Source: Mycolicibacterium sp. MU0050 (GTDB lineage Bacteria; Actinomycetota; Actinomycetes; Mycobacteriales; Mycobacteriaceae). Taken from it: a stretch of DNA of 64,000 bases. The stretch is taken from NCBI RefSeq assembly GCF_963378085.1, contig NZ_OY726395.1, positions 3,162,001 through 3,226,000 on the forward strand, given 5' to 3'. Of the stretch, positions 7,963 through 18,399 are shown one piece after another. The position numbers and the translations under genes were made by a program. How positions within the stretch are numbered: the first letter of the stretch is position 1; every line of letters starts with the position of its first letter. The notes under the pieces are model-generated. The model had not been told where the DNA came from. It did no database searches and saw only the letters and a list, made by a program, of their open reading frames with translations.

Positions 7963-9150
7963 GTGACCGCCGGCGACATCAGCACCCGACGCCGCTGGTC
8001 GATGCTGGTCATCGCGCTCGCCGCCACGTTGTTCGCCAACGTCTTCATCAACGGTGCGGCGTTTCTGATCCCGACCCTGCACAGTGAGCGCGGCCTGGAC
8101 TTCGCCCAGGCCGGACTGATCGTCGCGATGCCCAGCTTCGGGATGGTGGTGACGCTGCTCGCCTGGGGGTACGTGGTGGACCGCGTCGGTGAACGGCTGG
8201 TGCTCGCCGCCGGATCGGCGCTGACCGCGGCCGCCGCCCTCGGCGCCGCCCGGGTCGACTCGCTGCCGGAGGTCGCGGCGTTCCTGTTCCTGGGCGGGAT
8301 GGCCGCGGCCAGCAGCAACACCGCGAGCGCCCGGGTGGTGGTCGGCTGGTTCCCGCCGCACCAACGCGGACTGGTGATGGGCATCCGCCAGACCGCGCAA
8401 CCGCTCGGCGTGGCGTTGGGCGCCTTGGTGATTCCGCAGCTGGCCGAGTCCCGCGGGGTGTCGGCGGCGCTGTTGTTCCCGGCCGGGGTGTGCGCGCTGG
8501 CCGCGGTGATCACGGCCGTCGGCGTGCTCGACCCGCCGCGGCCGCCCCGCTCCGAGGCCGACCACCGCGATCTGGCCAACCCCTACCGCGGGTCACGGAC
8601 GCTGTGGCGGATCCATGCCGTGTCGGTGCTGCTGGTCATCCCACAGTCGCTGGTGTGGACCTTCACCCTGGTCTGGCTGATGGCCGACCGCGGGTGGTCG
8701 GCGGCCTCGGCCGGCGCCATCGTCACCCTGGCCCAGATCCTGGGCGCCGCAGGCAGAATCGCCGCGGGCCGCTGGTCGGACATCGTGGGCTCCCGGTTAC
8801 GGCCGATCCGCGTCATCGCCTTCGCCGCGGCGGTCGCGATGGGCCTGCTGGCCGTGACCGATCACCTGGATTGGCCGGTGGCGATCGTCATCATGATGGT
8901 CGCCTCGACGGTGACGGTCTCCGACAACGGCCTGGCGTTCACCGCGATCGCCGAGATCGCCGGCCCGTTCTGGAGCGGACGGGCCCTCGGCATGCAGAAC
9001 ACCGCCCAGCTGTTCACCACCGGCGTGGTGCCCCCGGCGTTCGGCGCCCTGATCGGGGTCGCCGGATTTCCGGCGGCCTTCGCCGTGTGCGCGCTGTTTC
9101 CGCTCCTGGCGATCCCGCTGGTACCGGTCCGCGACGATCCGATGCGCTAG
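7963..9150 (+). CDS. Major facilitator superfamily transporter
   Basis: A 395-residue membrane protein with twelve hydrophobic segments and a central hydrophilic stretch ([17 protein letters not shown]). The loop between helices 2 and 3 reads [16 protein letters not shown], the D-R-x-G MFS signature, and the equivalent in the second half reads [16 protein letters not shown]. The GTG at 7963 gives [16 protein letters not shown] directly before the first helix; an ATG at 7888 in the same frame overlaps the upstream gene and adds 25 residues without membrane character, so it was rejected. It resembles Rv2994 in position. The substrate cannot be told. Its stop codon TAG and that of the convergent leuB share the same CTAG. 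Confidence 0.88.
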   Translation: MTAGDISTRRRWSMLVIALAATLFANVFINGAAFLIPTLHSERGLDFAQAGLIVAMPSFGMVVTLLAWGYVVDRVGERLVLAAGSALTAAAALGAARVDSLPEVAAFLFLGGMAAASSNTASARVVVGWFPPHQRGLVMGIRQTAQPLGVALGALVIPQLAESRGVSAALLFPAGVCALAAVITAVGVLDPPRPPRSEADHRDLANPYRGSRTLWRIHAVSVLLVIPQSLVWTFTLVWLMADRGWSAASAGAIVTLAQILGAAGRIAAGRWSDIVGSRLRPIRVIAFAAAVAMGLLAVTDHLDWPVAIVIMMVASTVTVSDNGLAFTAIAEIAGPFWSGRALGMQNTAQLFTTGVVPPAFGALIGVAGFPAAFAVCALFPLLAIPLVPVRDDPMR

Positions 9151-10157
9151 AGCCGCGCCAGGATCCGTTCGCCGACCTGCGCCGTCGAGAGCGGCTCGTC
9201 GCCGCGGGTGGCCAGGTGCTGCTCCACCGCCTTGTCGACCCGCTCGGCCGCGCCCTCCTCGCCGACGTGCGCCAGCAGCAGCGCCACCGACATCACCGCG
9301 GCCGTCGGATCCGCGATGCCCTGACCGGCGATGTCCGGGGCGCTGCCGTGCACCGGTTCGAACATCGACGGATTCGCGCGGGTGGCGTCGATATTGCCGC
9401 TGGCGGCCAGTCCGATACCGCCGCACACCGCAGCGGCCAGGTCGGTCACGATGTCGCCGAACAGGTTGTCGGTGACGATCACGTCGAAGCGGCCGGGATC
9501 GGTCACCAGGTGGATGGTGGCGGCGTCGATGTGCTGGTAGGCGACCTCGACGTCGGGGTACTCGCGAGCGACCTCGTCGACCACCCGCGACCACAGGCTG
9601 CCGGCGAAGGACAACACGTTGGTCTTGTGCACCAGCGTCACATGCTTGCGGCGGCCCGCGGCCCGCGCGAAGGCGTCCCGCACCACCCGTTGCACACCGA
9701 AGGCGGTGTTGACGCTGACCTCCGTGGCCACCTCGTGCGGCGTGCCGACCCGCAGCGCGCCGCCGTTGCCGGTGTACGGCCCCTCGGTGCCCTCGCGCAC
9801 CACCACGAAGTCGATCTCCGGCGCGCCGGACAGCGGGCTGCTCACCCCGGGGTACAACCGCGACGGCCGCAGGTTGATGTGGTGGTCGAGCGCGAAGCGC
9901 AGCTTGAGCAGCAACCCGCGCTCGAGCACGCCCGGCGGCACCGACGGATCGCCGATGGCGCCGAGCAGGATCGCGTCGTGCTCCTTGAGTTCCTCGATGG
10001 TCGACTCGGTGAGCAGTTCCCCGGTCGCGTGATACCGACGCGCCCCGAGGTCGTATTCGACCTTCTGGACCCCGGGCAACACGGCGTCGAGCACCTTGGT
10101 CGCCTCGGCGATGACCTCCGGTCCGATGCCGTCTCCGGCGATGACTGCCAACTTCAT
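9147..10157 (-). CDS. leuB: 3-isopropylmalate dehydrogenase
   Basis: A 336-residue enzyme that oxidises and decarboxylates 3-isopropylmalate to 2-oxoisocaproate with NAD+, in leucine synthesis. It begins [19 protein letters not shown], the usual first strand of the isopropylmalate/isocitrate dehydrogenase fold. Substrate-binding arginines lie in [25 protein letters not shown], quoted in part as [17 protein letters not shown]. The metal and substrate aspartates are in [30 protein letters not shown] binds NAD. The length equals the M. tuberculosis protein. GAGGGG lies ten bases before the ATG. It is 46 bases downstream of serA on the same strand, so an operon is likely. It ends in a CTAG shared with the convergent MFS gene. 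Confidence 0.97.
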   Translation of the reverse strand: MKLAVIAGDGIGPEVIAEATKVLDAVLPGVQKVEYDLGARRYHATGELLTESTIEELKEHDAILLGAIGDPSVPPGVLERGLLLKLRFALDHHINLRPSRLYPGVSSPLSGAPEIDFVVVREGTEGPYTGNGGALRVGTPHEVATEVSVNTAFGVQRVVRDAFARAAGRRKHVTLVHKTNVLSFAGSLWSRVVDEVAREYPDVEVAYQHIDAATIHLVTDPGRFDVIVTDNLFGDIVTDLAAAVCGGIGLAASGNIDATRANPSMFEPVHGSAPDIAGQGIADPTAAVMSVALLLAHVGEEGAAERVDKAVEQHLATRGDEPLSTAQVGERILARL

Positions 10158-10203
10158 GCGCGATACCCCTCGTTGCTGCGCTGTGCCTGGTCTGCGGGCC
10201 CGG

Positions 10204-11790
10204 TCATGACAGGTCGACCACTTGCAGCGTCGCCGCTTCGACCGCGGCCGCGATGGCGGCCCGGACGTCCTCGGGCACGTCCCGGTCGATCCGCAGCATG
10301 ATGGTGGCGCCCACACCGTCGGAGTCCTGGCTGAGCTGGGCGGCCTCGATGTTGACGCCGGCCTCGCCGAGCAGCGTGCCGATCTTGCCCAGCGCACCGG
10401 GTTGGTCGCTGTAGTTGATGAGCAGGTTCTCGCCCTCGGCGCGCAGGTCGAAGTTGCGGCCATTGATCTGGACGATCTTCTCGACCTGCTGCGGCCCGGA
10501 CAGCGTTCCGGAGACGTTCACCGCCGACCCGTCGGCGTGCACCGCACGGACGTCGACCACGCTGCGGTGGTTCGGGCTCTCGGTGGCGGTCGCCAGATCG
10601 GTGCTCACCCCGCGCACCTTCGCCAGCGCCGGAGCGTTCACGAAGGTCACCGGGTCGTCGAGGACCGTGGAGAACAGGCCGCGCAGCGCCGAAAGCTGAA
10701 GTATGTCAACGTCTTCCGACGCCAGCTCGCCGCGGACCGTGACCGTCAGGTTGACCGGCGGCTCGGCGGCCAGGTTGCCGACCAGCACGCCCAGCTTGCG
10801 GACCAGCTCCAGCCAGGGGGCGACCTCCTCGCCGACGGGACCGCCGGCCACGTTGACCGCGTCCGGGACGAACTCACCGGCCAACGCCAGCTTCACGCTG
10901 GCGGCGACGTCGGTGCCGGCCCGATCCTGGGCCTCCTCGGTCGAGGCGCCCAGGTGCGGGGTGACGACCACCTGCGGCAGGTCGAACAGCGGGCTGTCGG
11001 TGCACGGCTCGGTGGCGAACACGTCCAGACCGGCCGCGCGGACCCGCCCGGCGGTGATCGCGTCGGCCAGCGCCTGCTCGTCGATCAGGCCGCCGCGGGC
11101 CGCGTTGACGATCACCACGCCCGGCTTGACCTTCCGCAGCGCCTCGGTGCCGATCAGCCCGGCGGTCTCGGGGGTCTTGGGCAGGTGCACCGAGATGAAG
11201 TCGGCGCGGGCCAGCAGGTCGTCCAGCGGCATCATCTCGATGCCCAGCTGCGCGGCGCGGGCCGGCGGCACGTACGGGTCGTAGGCGATGACCTCGGTGC
11301 CGAAGGCCGCCAGCCGCTGGGCCACCAGCTGGCCGATGCGGCCCAGCCCCACCACGCCGACGGTCTTGCCGAAGATCTCCGTTCCGGAGAATGCGGAACG
11401 CTTCCAGGTCCGCTCCCGCAGCGTCGCGTCGGCGGCGGGGATCTGGCGGGCGGCGGCCAGCATCAGCGCCAGCGCGTGCTCGGCGGCACTGTGGATGTTC
11501 GAGGTCGGGGCGTTGACCACCAGGACGCCGCGCGCGGTGGCGGCGTCGACGTCGACGTTGTCGAGCCCGACGCCGGCGCGGGCGACGATCTTGAGCCGGG
11601 GCGCGGCGGCCAGCACTTCCTCGTCCACCGTGGTCGCCGAGCGCACCAGCAGCGCGTCGGCCTCCGGCACGGCGGCCAGCAGCTTTTCCCGGTCCGGTCC
11701 GTCCACCCAGCGGATTTCGACCTGGTCTCCCAGGGCTTCCACGGTGGAGGCGGCCAGCTTGTCGGCGATCAGTACAACGGGCAAACTCAC
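10204..11790 (-). CDS. serA: D-3-phosphoglycerate dehydrogenase
   Basis: A 528-residue enzyme that oxidises 3-phosphoglycerate to 3-phosphohydroxypyruvate, the first step of serine synthesis. The N-terminal two thirds form the D-isomer-specific dehydrogenase: the NAD motif [14 protein letters not shown] near residue 150, [13 protein letters not shown], and the catalytic-histidine segment [12 protein letters not shown]. The remaining part is the long mycobacterial type with an intervening regulatory domain and a C-terminal ACT domain ([20 protein letters not shown]), the site of serine feedback. It starts at a GTG at 11790, six bases after TAGGCT, so the mRNA is probably leaderless. serB, a later enzyme of the pathway, is at 54.2 kb. 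Confidence 0.97.
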   Translation of the reverse strand: MSLPVVLIADKLAASTVEALGDQVEIRWVDGPDREKLLAAVPEADALLVRSATTVDEEVLAAAPRLKIVARAGVGLDNVDVDAATARGVLVVNAPTSNIHSAAEHALALMLAAARQIPAADATLRERTWKRSAFSGTEIFGKTVGVVGLGRIGQLVAQRLAAFGTEVIAYDPYVPPARAAQLGIEMMPLDDLLARADFISVHLPKTPETAGLIGTEALRKVKPGVVIVNAARGGLIDEQALADAITAGRVRAAGLDVFATEPCTDSPLFDLPQVVVTPHLGASTEEAQDRAGTDVAASVKLALAGEFVPDAVNVAGGPVGEEVAPWLELVRKLGVLVGNLAAEPPVNLTVTVRGELASEDVDILQLSALRGLFSTVLDDPVTFVNAPALAKVRGVSTDLATATESPNHRSVVDVRAVHADGSAVNVSGTLSGPQQVEKIVQINGRNFDLRAEGENLLINYSDQPGALGKIGTLLGEAGVNIEAAQLSQDSDGVGATIMLRIDRDVPEDVRAAIAAAVEAATLQVVDLS

Positions 11791-11796
11791 CCGGAC

Positions 11797-11802
11797 AGCC
11801 TA
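11797..11802 (-). promoter_or_regulatory. -10 box, leaderless serA transcript
   Basis: TAGGCT ends six bases before the GTG start at 11790. Confidence 0.55.
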
Positions 11803-11865
11803 ATGGGCGGTAATTTCGGGGGCGAGGGCAGGAGCGTCGGGGCCGGCACGCGATCAGGAGGGGAC

Positions 11866-13290
11866 ATGGACGTCACGGTCGTCGGAAGCGGCCCGAACGG
11901 GCTGGCGGCGGCGGTGATCTGCGCGCGGGCCGGGCTGGCGGTGCGGGTGATCGAAGCCCAGCCGACGGTCGGTGGCGGCGCCCGCACGCTGCCCGACCCG
12001 GAGTTCCCGGGGGTCTCCCACGACATCTGCTCGGCCGTGCATCCGCTGGCGCTGGCCTCCCCGTTCTTCGCCGAATTCGACCTGCCCGCCCGCGGAGTCA
12101 CCCTGACCGCGCCCGAGGTCTCCTACGCCAACCCGATGCCCGGCCACCCGGCCGCGATCGGCTACCGCGACCTGGACCGCACCTGCGACGAACTCGACGA
12201 CGGCGCCTCGTGGCGGCGACTGCTCGGCCCCTTGGTCGACGACTACGCCGACGTGGTCGGCCTGATCCTGGGCGACAAGCGGTCACTGCCGCCGGTGGCG
12301 GCGGCCCTGCGCTTCGGTCCCCGACTGTTGGTGCAGGGCAGCCCGGCCTGGAACACGCTGGCCGGCGAGGATGCCCGCGCTCTGTTCAGCGGCGTTGCCG
12401 CACATGCGATTTCGCGGATGCCGTCATTGGTGAGCGCGGGCGCCGGGCTGATGCTGGCCAGCCTGGCCCACACGGTCGGGTGGCCGATACCCACCGGCGG
12501 GTCGCAGGCCATACCCGACGCCCTGGTGGCGGACCTGCGCGCGCACGGCGGTGAAGTGGTGCTCGGCGAGGAGGTCACCGATCCGCCGCCGGGCGTGGTG
12601 ATCTACGACACCGCCCCCACCGCGCTGCTGGACATCTACGGCGAGCGGATGCCGGCCGGCTACGCACGCACGCTGCGGCGCTACCGCTACGGCCCGGGCG
12701 TGGCGAAGGTCGACTTCGTGCTCAGCGGCGACATCGGTTGGCGTGACGAACGTCTGGCCGGCGCCGCGACGCTGCACCTCGGCGGCGAGCGGGCGATGAT
12801 GGCGCGCGCCGAGCGCGACATCGCCGCGGGCCGCCACGCCGAGTGGCCGATGATCCTGGCCGCACTGCCACACCTGGCGGACCCGGGCCGCATCGATGCC
12901 CAGGGTCGCCGCCCGCTGTGGACCTACGCCCACGTGCCGGCCGGTTCGCCGATCGACCAGGCCGAGACGGTGACCAAGGTTTTCGAGCGGTTCGCGCCGG
13001 GGTTCCGGGATCTGGTGGTCGGCGTGCGCAGCGTGCCGGCCGCCGGCCTGTCGGCGCACAACGCCAACCTGGTCGGCGGCGACATCGGGGTGGGCGGGGC
13101 CAACATGTTCAGCGCGTTCACCGGTCCGGCGCTGCGCTGGAATCCGTGGTCGACGCCGATTCCCCAGGCGTACCTGTGTTCCTCGGCGACCCCGCCGGGC
13201 AGCGGCGTGCACGGAATGGCCGGCTACTACGCGGCGCGCACCGTGCTGCGCCGCGAGTTCGGCCTGGGTCTACCGACGATTTCGGCGTGA
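11866..13290 (+). CDS. Phytoene-desaturase-like NAD(P)/FAD oxidoreductase
   Basis: A 474-residue flavoprotein of the phytoene dehydrogenase / amine oxidase class. The N-terminus MDVTVVGSGPNGLAAAVICA is the dinucleotide-binding fold, followed by RVIEAQPTVGGGARTLPDPE with the glutamate that binds the FAD ribose. The C-terminus has the second FAD segment (NLVGGDIGVGGANMF and YLCSSATPPGSGVHGMAGYYAA). The start ATG at 11866 follows AGGAGGGG by five bases. There are no carotenoid genes nearby, so its substrate is open. It is an orphan between serA and ilvC and matches Rv2997 in position. Its stop codon lies inside the left arm of a long perfect hairpin (13278-13326). Confidence 0.85.
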   Translation: MDVTVVGSGPNGLAAAVICARAGLAVRVIEAQPTVGGGARTLPDPEFPGVSHDICSAVHPLALASPFFAEFDLPARGVTLTAPEVSYANPMPGHPAAIGYRDLDRTCDELDDGASWRRLLGPLVDDYADVVGLILGDKRSLPPVAAALRFGPRLLVQGSPAWNTLAGEDARALFSGVAAHAISRMPSLVSAGAGLMLASLAHTVGWPIPTGGSQAIPDALVADLRAHGGEVVLGEEVTDPPPGVVIYDTAPTALLDIYGERMPAGYARTLRRYRYGPGVAKVDFVLSGDIGWRDERLAGAATLHLGGERAMMARAERDIAAGRHAEWPMILAALPHLADPGRIDAQGRRPLWTYAHVPAGSPIDQAETVTKVFERFAPGFRDLVVGVRSVPAAGLSAHNANLVGGDIGVGGANMFSAFTGPALRWNPWSTPIPQAYLCSSATPPGSGVHGMAGYYAARTVLRREFGLGLPTISA

Positions 13291-13326
13291 TTTCCCACGC
13301 TCACCGTGGGAAATCACGCCGAAATC
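13278..13326. terminator. Bidirectional hairpin terminator with 22-bp perfect arms
   Basis: Bases 13278-13299 are the exact reverse complement of 13305-13326, with a five-base loop (CTCAC). The hairpin sits between the convergent FAD oxidoreductase and ilvC genes and includes the stop codon of the former. Either strand forms the same stem. No U-run follows on either side, which is common for mycobacterial terminators. Confidence 0.7.
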
Positions 13327-13338
13327 AGTGGTGCGGCG

Positions 13339-14373
<1,035 letters not shown>

Positions 14374-14401
14374 CTATCTATCCTTTTGGTGTACCGGGGT
14401 G

Positions 14402-14917
14402 TTATTTCGTCGAGCCGATACCGCGGGGCCCGCGAGCCAGCGAAACGACGCCGGACTGCACGATCTCACGGATACCGTACGGCTCCAGCACGCGCAGCAG
14501 CGCGCCGATCTTCTCCTGGGTGCCGGTGGCCTCGATGGTGAGCGACTCCGTGGAAACGTCAACGACCTTGGCGCGGAACAGGTTGACGGCCTCGATCACC
14601 TGACTGCGGGTGCCGGCATCGGCGCGGACCTTGATCAGCGCCAGCTCCCGCGAGACCGAGTTCTCCTCGTCCTGCTCGACGATCTTGATCACGTTGATCA
14701 ACTTGTTGAGCTGCTTGGTGATCTGTTCGAGCGGGAAGTCCTCGACCGACACCACGATCGTCATCCGCGACATGTTCTTCTGTTCGGTGGGGCCCACCGC
14801 CAGCGACTTGATGTTGAAGCCGCGCCGGGAGAACAGCGCCGACACCCGCGCGAGCACGCCGGGCTTGTCCTCGACGAGCACCGACAGCGTGTGCGTGGTG
14901 ACTCCAGATGTGCCCAT
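14402..14917 (-). CDS. ilvN: Acetolactate synthase small (regulatory) subunit
   Basis: A 171-residue regulatory subunit. The N-terminal ACT domain begins TLSVLVEDKPGVLARVSALF, the site of valine feedback in the family; the C-terminal half (ALIKVRADAGTRSQVIEAVNLF) is the usual second ACT-like domain. It activates the IlvB catalytic subunit. The ATG at 14917 overlaps the ilvB stop (TGATG), so the two subunits are translationally coupled. Confidence 0.97.
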   Translation of the reverse strand: MGTSGVTTHTLSVLVEDKPGVLARVSALFSRRGFNIKSLAVGPTEQKNMSRMTIVVSVEDFPLEQITKQLNKLINVIKIVEQDEENSVSRELALIKVRADAGTRSQVIEAVNLFRAKVVDVSTESLTIEATGTQEKIGALLRVLEPYGIREIVQSGVVSLARGPRGIGSTK

Positions 14918-16755
14918 CAGACCTGATCCTCGTTGTCGAACAGCGGACGGATGTCGCGTGCGGCCATGATCTCGTCGTTGCCGGTGCCGGCGGCCACCAT
15001 CGGCCACACCTGCGCGTCGGCGCCGACGATGAAGTCGATGACCACGGGCCGGTCGTTGATGGCGCGGGCCTGGTTGATGACGTCCTCGACGTCTTCGGCA
15101 CGCTCACAACGCAATCCGACGCAGCCGAGCGCCTCGGCCAGCTTGACGAAGTCCGGGATGCGCTGGCTGTGCGTGGCCAGGTCGGTCTGGCTGTACCGCT
15201 CCCCGTAGAACAGCGTCTGCCACTGCCGCACCATGCCCAGGTTGCCGTTGTTGATCAGCGCGACCTTGATGGGCGCACCCTCGATGGCGCAGGTGGCCAG
15301 CTCCTGGTTGGTCATCTGGAAGCAGCCGTCGCCGTCGATGGCCCACACCTCGGCCTCCGGGCGCGCCATCTTGGCGCCCATGGCCGCCGGCACCGCGAAG
15401 CCCATGGTGCCCAGACCACCGGAATTCAGCCAGGTGCGCGGCTTTTCGTAGGAGATGAACTGCGCGGCCCACATCTGGTGCTGGCCGACACCGGCGACAT
15501 AGATCGCATCCGAACCCGCGATCTCGCCGAGCTTCTCGATGACGAACTCCGGGCTCAGGCTGCCGTCGCTCTGCGGTCCGTAGCTCAGCGGGTAGGTGGA
15601 CCGGACGCCGGCCAGGTACTCCCACCACTGATCCATCTTGATGTTGCCGGGCACGTCGTCGCGGCGCAGCGCCGCGATCAGGTCGGCGATGACGGCCTTG
15701 GCGTCGCCCACGATCGGGACGTCGGCGTGCCGGTTCTTGCCGATCTCGGCCGGGTCGATGTCGGCGTGAATCACCTTGGCCTCGGGCGCAAACGAGTCCA
15801 GCTGCCCGGTGACCCGGTCGTCGAACCGGGTGCCGAGCGCGATCAGCAGGTCGCTGCGCTGCAGGGCGGCCACGGCAGCGACCGTGCCGTGCATCCCGGG
15901 CATCCCGAGGTGCTGCGGATGGCTGTCCGGGAACGCTCCGCGGGCCATCAACGTGGTCACCACCGGGATCCCGGTCAGCTCCGCCAGCTCCAGCAACTCG
16001 GCGCTGGCCTCGCCGCGGATGATGCCGCCGCCGACGTACAGCACCGGCTTGCGGGCCGCGGCGATCAGCTTGGCCGCCTCCCGGATCTGGCGGTTGTGCG
16101 GCTTGGTGTTCGGCTTGTAGCCGGGCAGGTCGGTCTCCGGCGGCCAGCTGAAGGTGCACTGGCCCTGCAGCACGTCCTTGGGGATGTCGACCAGGACCGC
16201 GCCGGGGCGGCCCGAGGAGGCGATGTGGAACGCCTCGGCGATCACCCGCGGGATGTCGTCACCGGTGCGCACCAGGAAGTTGTGCTTGGTGATGGGCATC
16301 GTGATGCCGGAGATGTCGGCCTCTTGGAAGGCGTCGGTGCCGATCAGCCCGCGGCCCACCTGACCGGTGATGGCCACCACCGGGATGGAGTCCATCTGCG
16401 CGTCGGCCAGCGGCGTGACCAGGTTGGTCGCCCCGGGCCCGGAGGTGGCCATCATGACGCCGACCTTGCCGGTGGCGTGCGCGTAGCCGCTGGCCGCGTG
16501 GCCGGCGCCCTGCTCGTGGCGCACCAACACGTGGCGCAGCTTCCGGGAATCGAACAGTGGGTCGTAGACCGGCAGCACCGCACCGCCCGGGATGCCGAAA
16601 ATGGTGTCGACGCCCATCTCCTCGAGCGAGCGCACCACCGACTGGGCGCCGGTCATCTGCTGCGGCGGGACCCGTTGGCCCGAACCGGAGGGAGTGCCGT
16701 TGGCGGGCTTGGGTGCGGTCACCGTTGCGGGCGGTCGCGTGGTGGGTGCGCTCAC
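14917..16755 (-). CDS. ilvB: Acetolactate synthase large (catalytic) subunit
   Basis: A 612-residue thiamine-diphosphate enzyme that condenses two pyruvates, or pyruvate and 2-oxobutyrate, the first common step of branched-chain amino acid synthesis. The catalytic glutamate is in [20 protein letters not shown]. The central domain contains the FAD-binding region, and the C-terminal [15 protein letters not shown] with [12 protein letters not shown] is the thiamine-diphosphate/magnesium motif. The start is the GTG at 16755 ([13 protein letters not shown]), with AAGGA seven bases upstream; the frame stays open to 16833, but that extension covers leader RNA next to the attenuator. The first 50 residues are a disordered mycobacterial extension. 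Expression is probably controlled by the attenuator 76 bases upstream. Confidence 0.97.
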   Translation of the reverse strand: MSAPTTRPPATVTAPKPANGTPSGSGQRVPPQQMTGAQSVVRSLEEMGVDTIFGIPGGAVLPVYDPLFDSRKLRHVLVRHEQGAGHAASGYAHATGKVGVMMATSGPGATNLVTPLADAQMDSIPVVAITGQVGRGLIGTDAFQEADISGITMPITKHNFLVRTGDDIPRVIAEAFHIASSGRPGAVLVDIPKDVLQGQCTFSWPPETDLPGYKPNTKPHNRQIREAAKLIAAARKPVLYVGGGIIRGEASAELLELAELTGIPVVTTLMARGAFPDSHPQHLGMPGMHGTVAAVAALQRSDLLIALGTRFDDRVTGQLDSFAPEAKVIHADIDPAEIGKNRHADVPIVGDAKAVIADLIAALRRDDVPGNIKMDQWWEYLAGVRSTYPLSYGPQSDGSLSPEFVIEKLGEIAGSDAIYVAGVGQHQMWAAQFISYEKPRTWLNSGGLGTMGFAVPAAMGAKMARPEAEVWAIDGDGCFQMTNQELATCAIEGAPIKVALINNGNLGMVRQWQTLFYGERYSQTDLATHSQRIPDFVKLAEALGCVGLRCERAEDVEDVINQARAINDRPVVIDFIVGADAQVWPMVAAGTGNDEIMAARDIRPLFDNEDQV

Positions 16756-16831
16756 GATGTGTCCTTGCTCGTGTTCTGGGCTGGTGTTCTGGAGTTCGGT
16801 GTCGATGCGGGGCGTTGGCCCCTTGGCAAAC

Positions 16832-16867
16832 AAAAAACCCCCGGTCAGCTACTGCTGCACGAGGGTT
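16832..16867 (-). terminator. Attenuator terminator of the ilvBNC leader
   Basis: On the minus strand, AACCCTCG (16867-16860) pairs with CGGGGGTT (16843-16836), with one G-U, around an inner CAGC/GCTG stem, and is followed at once by a T-run. It lies 49 bases after the leader peptide stop and 76 bases before the ilvB start. Confidence 0.85.
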
Positions 16868-16934
16868 GCGCGTTGATGCTCGTAGGCTCGGCCTTGGGAG
16901 TGGCCTCGCTAGACCTTACGCGGCACCAACGCGC
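16868..16934 (-). promoter_or_regulatory. Competing leader pairing of the ilv attenuator
   Basis: GCGCGTTG inside the leader peptide gene (16934-16927) is the exact complement of CAACGCGC (16875-16868), which touches the terminator stem. A further ACGAG (16883-16879) can pair with CTCGT (16863-16859) in the terminator's left arm. These are candidates for the pause and antiterminator stems; which one forms has not been tested. Confidence 0.55.
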
Positions 16935-16969
16935 CGGCTTACTACTACGAGAATCTCGCGGGTGGTCAT
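16916..16969 (-). CDS. ilvBNC leader peptide
   Basis: A 17-codon open frame encoding MTTREILVVVSRRVGAA, with Ile-Leu-Val-Val-Val in a row at codons 6-10 (16954-16940). It lies just upstream of an intrinsic terminator and the ilvB gene. Ribosome stalling at these codons when isoleucine, leucine or valine is short would favour read-through, the classic attenuation logic known for ilv operons, including those of corynebacteria. There is no ribosome binding site; a promoter box ends eight bases before the ATG, so the peptide is probably translated from a leaderless RNA end. Confidence 0.85.
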   Translation of the reverse strand: MTTREILVVVSRRVGAA

Positions 16970-16977
16970 AGCCCACG

Positions 16978-17007
16978 ACGGTAGCCCTCGTCCGGGGTTC
17001 GCGTCAA
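16978..17007 (-). promoter_or_regulatory. Promoter of the ilvBNC leader and operon
   Basis: TTGACG (17007-17002) and TACCGT (16983-16978) are separated by 18 bases. The start point falls within about three bases of the leader peptide ATG at 16969. It is the best -35/-10 pair in the window. Confidence 0.7.
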
Positions 17008-17058
17008 ATTGCTTGACCTGCGCGGACGGCAATCGCGGCGGGCGGGCAAGATGGCGGC

Positions 17059-17439
17059 ATGGCTACACCCGATGCTCCCGTGGTGATCCGGATGTCGCCG
17101 ATGGCCCACGTGGCCGTCGCGTTCGTGGCGTTCGCCATGCTGCTGCCCGTTCTCGCGCTGCCGTGGCTTACGCCGATGCTGATCATTCCGGTGCTCGCAT
17201 CGGTGGCCATCGTGCGCCTGCGCACGGTGGCAAAGCGGGACACCGTGACCGCGCGTTCGCTGCTGAAGAGCACCACGGTGGGCTGGGACGAGATCAAGGG
17301 CCTGAAGTTCGTCAAGGGGTCCTGGGCGCGCGCGGAGCTGCGCAACGGCCGGGAGCTCTCCCTTCCGGCGGTGTCGTTCTCCACGTTGCCGCTGCTCGCC
17401 GCGGCCAGCGGCGGACGGGTGCCCAACCCGTACCAGTGA
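17059..17439 (+). CDS. PH-domain (DUF2581-like) small membrane protein, Cfp6 type
   Basis: A 126-residue protein. Two hydrophobic segments (AVAFVAFAMLLPVLALPWL, then MLIIPVLASVAIVRL) form a membrane hairpin near the N-terminus. A short bacterial PH-like domain follows (ARSLLKSTTVGWDEIKGLKF, ELRNGRELSLPAVSFSTLP). It corresponds in position and character to Rv3004, known as Cfp6 for its appearance in culture filtrate. The function is unknown; such proteins probably sit in the cytoplasmic membrane. It is divergent from the ilv operon, and the DoxX-family gene ends three bases beyond its stop on the opposite strand. Confidence 0.8.
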   Translation: MATPDAPVVIRMSPMAHVAVAFVAFAMLLPVLALPWLTPMLIIPVLASVAIVRLRTVAKRDTVTARSLLKSTTVGWDEIKGLKFVKGSWARAELRNGRELSLPAVSFSTLPLLAAASGGRVPNPYQ

Positions 17440-17442
17440 GCG

Positions 17443-18273
17443 TCAGCCCAGCGGATTGGCTCCGTTGAGCAGCACCCACACCGCGATGCCGCCGCCGACG
17501 CCGAGCAGCAACGCCACGAACGAACCGATGAACGGCCGACGGGCCCACCCGCGACCCGCGTCGAACCCGTACCGGCCGGGCCCGATCAGGATGATCGCGG
17601 CGGCGACCACGATGAGCGTCAACTCGAACTCGTGGCCCTCGGGCAGGAAGAACTCGAAGCGCCCGGGGTCCTGCTGGGTCATGACGCCCGCCAGCAGCCC
17701 GTTGATCAGGTAGGCCAGCGCGGCCGCGGCGGCCAGCGGGGTGAACAGCCCGAGCACCAGCAGCAGCCCGGCCACGATCTCGGTGCCGGCGGCGATGTAG
17801 GTCAGCAGTTCGGCGTGCCGATAGCCCAGGTCGGCCAGCCCGTCGCCGAAGCTGCCCAGTCCGGATCCGCCCCACCAGCCGAACGCCTTCTGCAGCCCGT
17901 GCACGATCAGCAGCGCGCCGAAGCCCGCGCGCAGCAGTAGCAGCCCCAGGTCCTGGGTGCCGCGGCGGCCGGCGCGGCGGACCGCCTCGTAGTCGTCGGG
18001 TTCGATGGCCGCGGGCCCCACCGCCGGCGGGCGGCCGTCGTGCGGCGCCACGTAGGGCAACGGCTCCGGATCGTTGAGGAGGCTGTAGCCCGTCGAGGAC
18101 GGCGTCGATCCGTACGGTGGTATGGCGGTGGTCTCGAAATCGCCGCCATAGCCATCCGACGGCATGTCATCCTCGGGGTCGACCAGGCTGGCCGAGCTGG
18201 GCCGCGAGGAACCGGCCCCGGACGCCGAATCGTCCGGCCGCTGCCAGCTTGGGTCATGCGATGGGCTCGTCAC
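17443..18273 (-). CDS. DoxX-family membrane protein
   Basis: A 276-residue protein. The first 110 residues are acidic, proline- and serine-rich and probably disordered and cytoplasmic (TSPSHDPSWQRPDDSASG, YGGDFETTAIPPYGS). The rest has four to five membrane helices with the DoxX pattern, starting LGLLLLRAGFGALLIVHGLQ and including HAELLTYIAAGTEIVAGLLL, quoted in part as LLTYIAAGTEIVAGLLL. DoxX proteins in mycobacteria take part in membrane-associated redox stress responses (family knowledge); this member's partner is unknown. The GTG start at 18273 lies seven bases after TACCCT, so it is probably leaderless. It matches Rv3005c in place and length. Confidence 0.85.
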   Translation of the reverse strand: MTSPSHDPSWQRPDDSASGAGSSRPSSASLVDPEDDMPSDGYGGDFETTAIPPYGSTPSSTGYSLLNDPEPLPYVAPHDGRPPAVGPAAIEPDDYEAVRRAGRRGTQDLGLLLLRAGFGALLIVHGLQKAFGWWGGSGLGSFGDGLADLGYRHAELLTYIAAGTEIVAGLLLVLGLFTPLAAAAALAYLINGLLAGVMTQQDPGRFEFFLPEGHEFELTLIVVAAAIILIGPGRYGFDAGRGWARRPFIGSFVALLLGVGGGIAVWVLLNGANPLG

Positions 18274-18280
18274 GCTTGCC

Positions 18281-18286
18281 AGGGTA
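18281..18286 (-). promoter_or_regulatory. -10 box, leaderless DoxX gene
   Basis: TACCCT ends seven bases before the GTG start at 18273. Confidence 0.5.
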
Positions 18287-18387
18287 AGTCCAACCCTGCT
18301 CAGAACCCGGTATTTGCGGCCCGCTTTCGAGTACCTATATCGGAAGGTGACCCAACAGGCCCGTGGCGGGCACCGCGGGGCGATCCG

Positions 18388-18393
18388 TAACCT
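18388..18393 (+). promoter_or_regulatory. -10 box, leaderless lppZ
   Basis: TAACCT ends six bases before the ATG at 18400. Confidence 0.5.
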
Positions 18394-18399
18394 GGCTGC

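Noticed and set aside
5658..8579. A 973-codon open frame opposite the phytase-like lipoprotein and MFS genes
   Set aside because: It is the mirror of two well-supported genes in GC-rich DNA, has repetitive Arg/Gly/Asp/Val composition and no recognisable domain.
10222..11865. Long open extension in front of the FAD oxidoreductase
   Set aside because: It is antisense to serA; the flavin fold and a strong ribosome binding site place the start at 11866.
16756..16833. A longer ilvB start at 16833
   Set aside because: It would lie against the attenuator terminator and has no ribosome binding site; the GTG at 16755 has AAGGA and matches the family.
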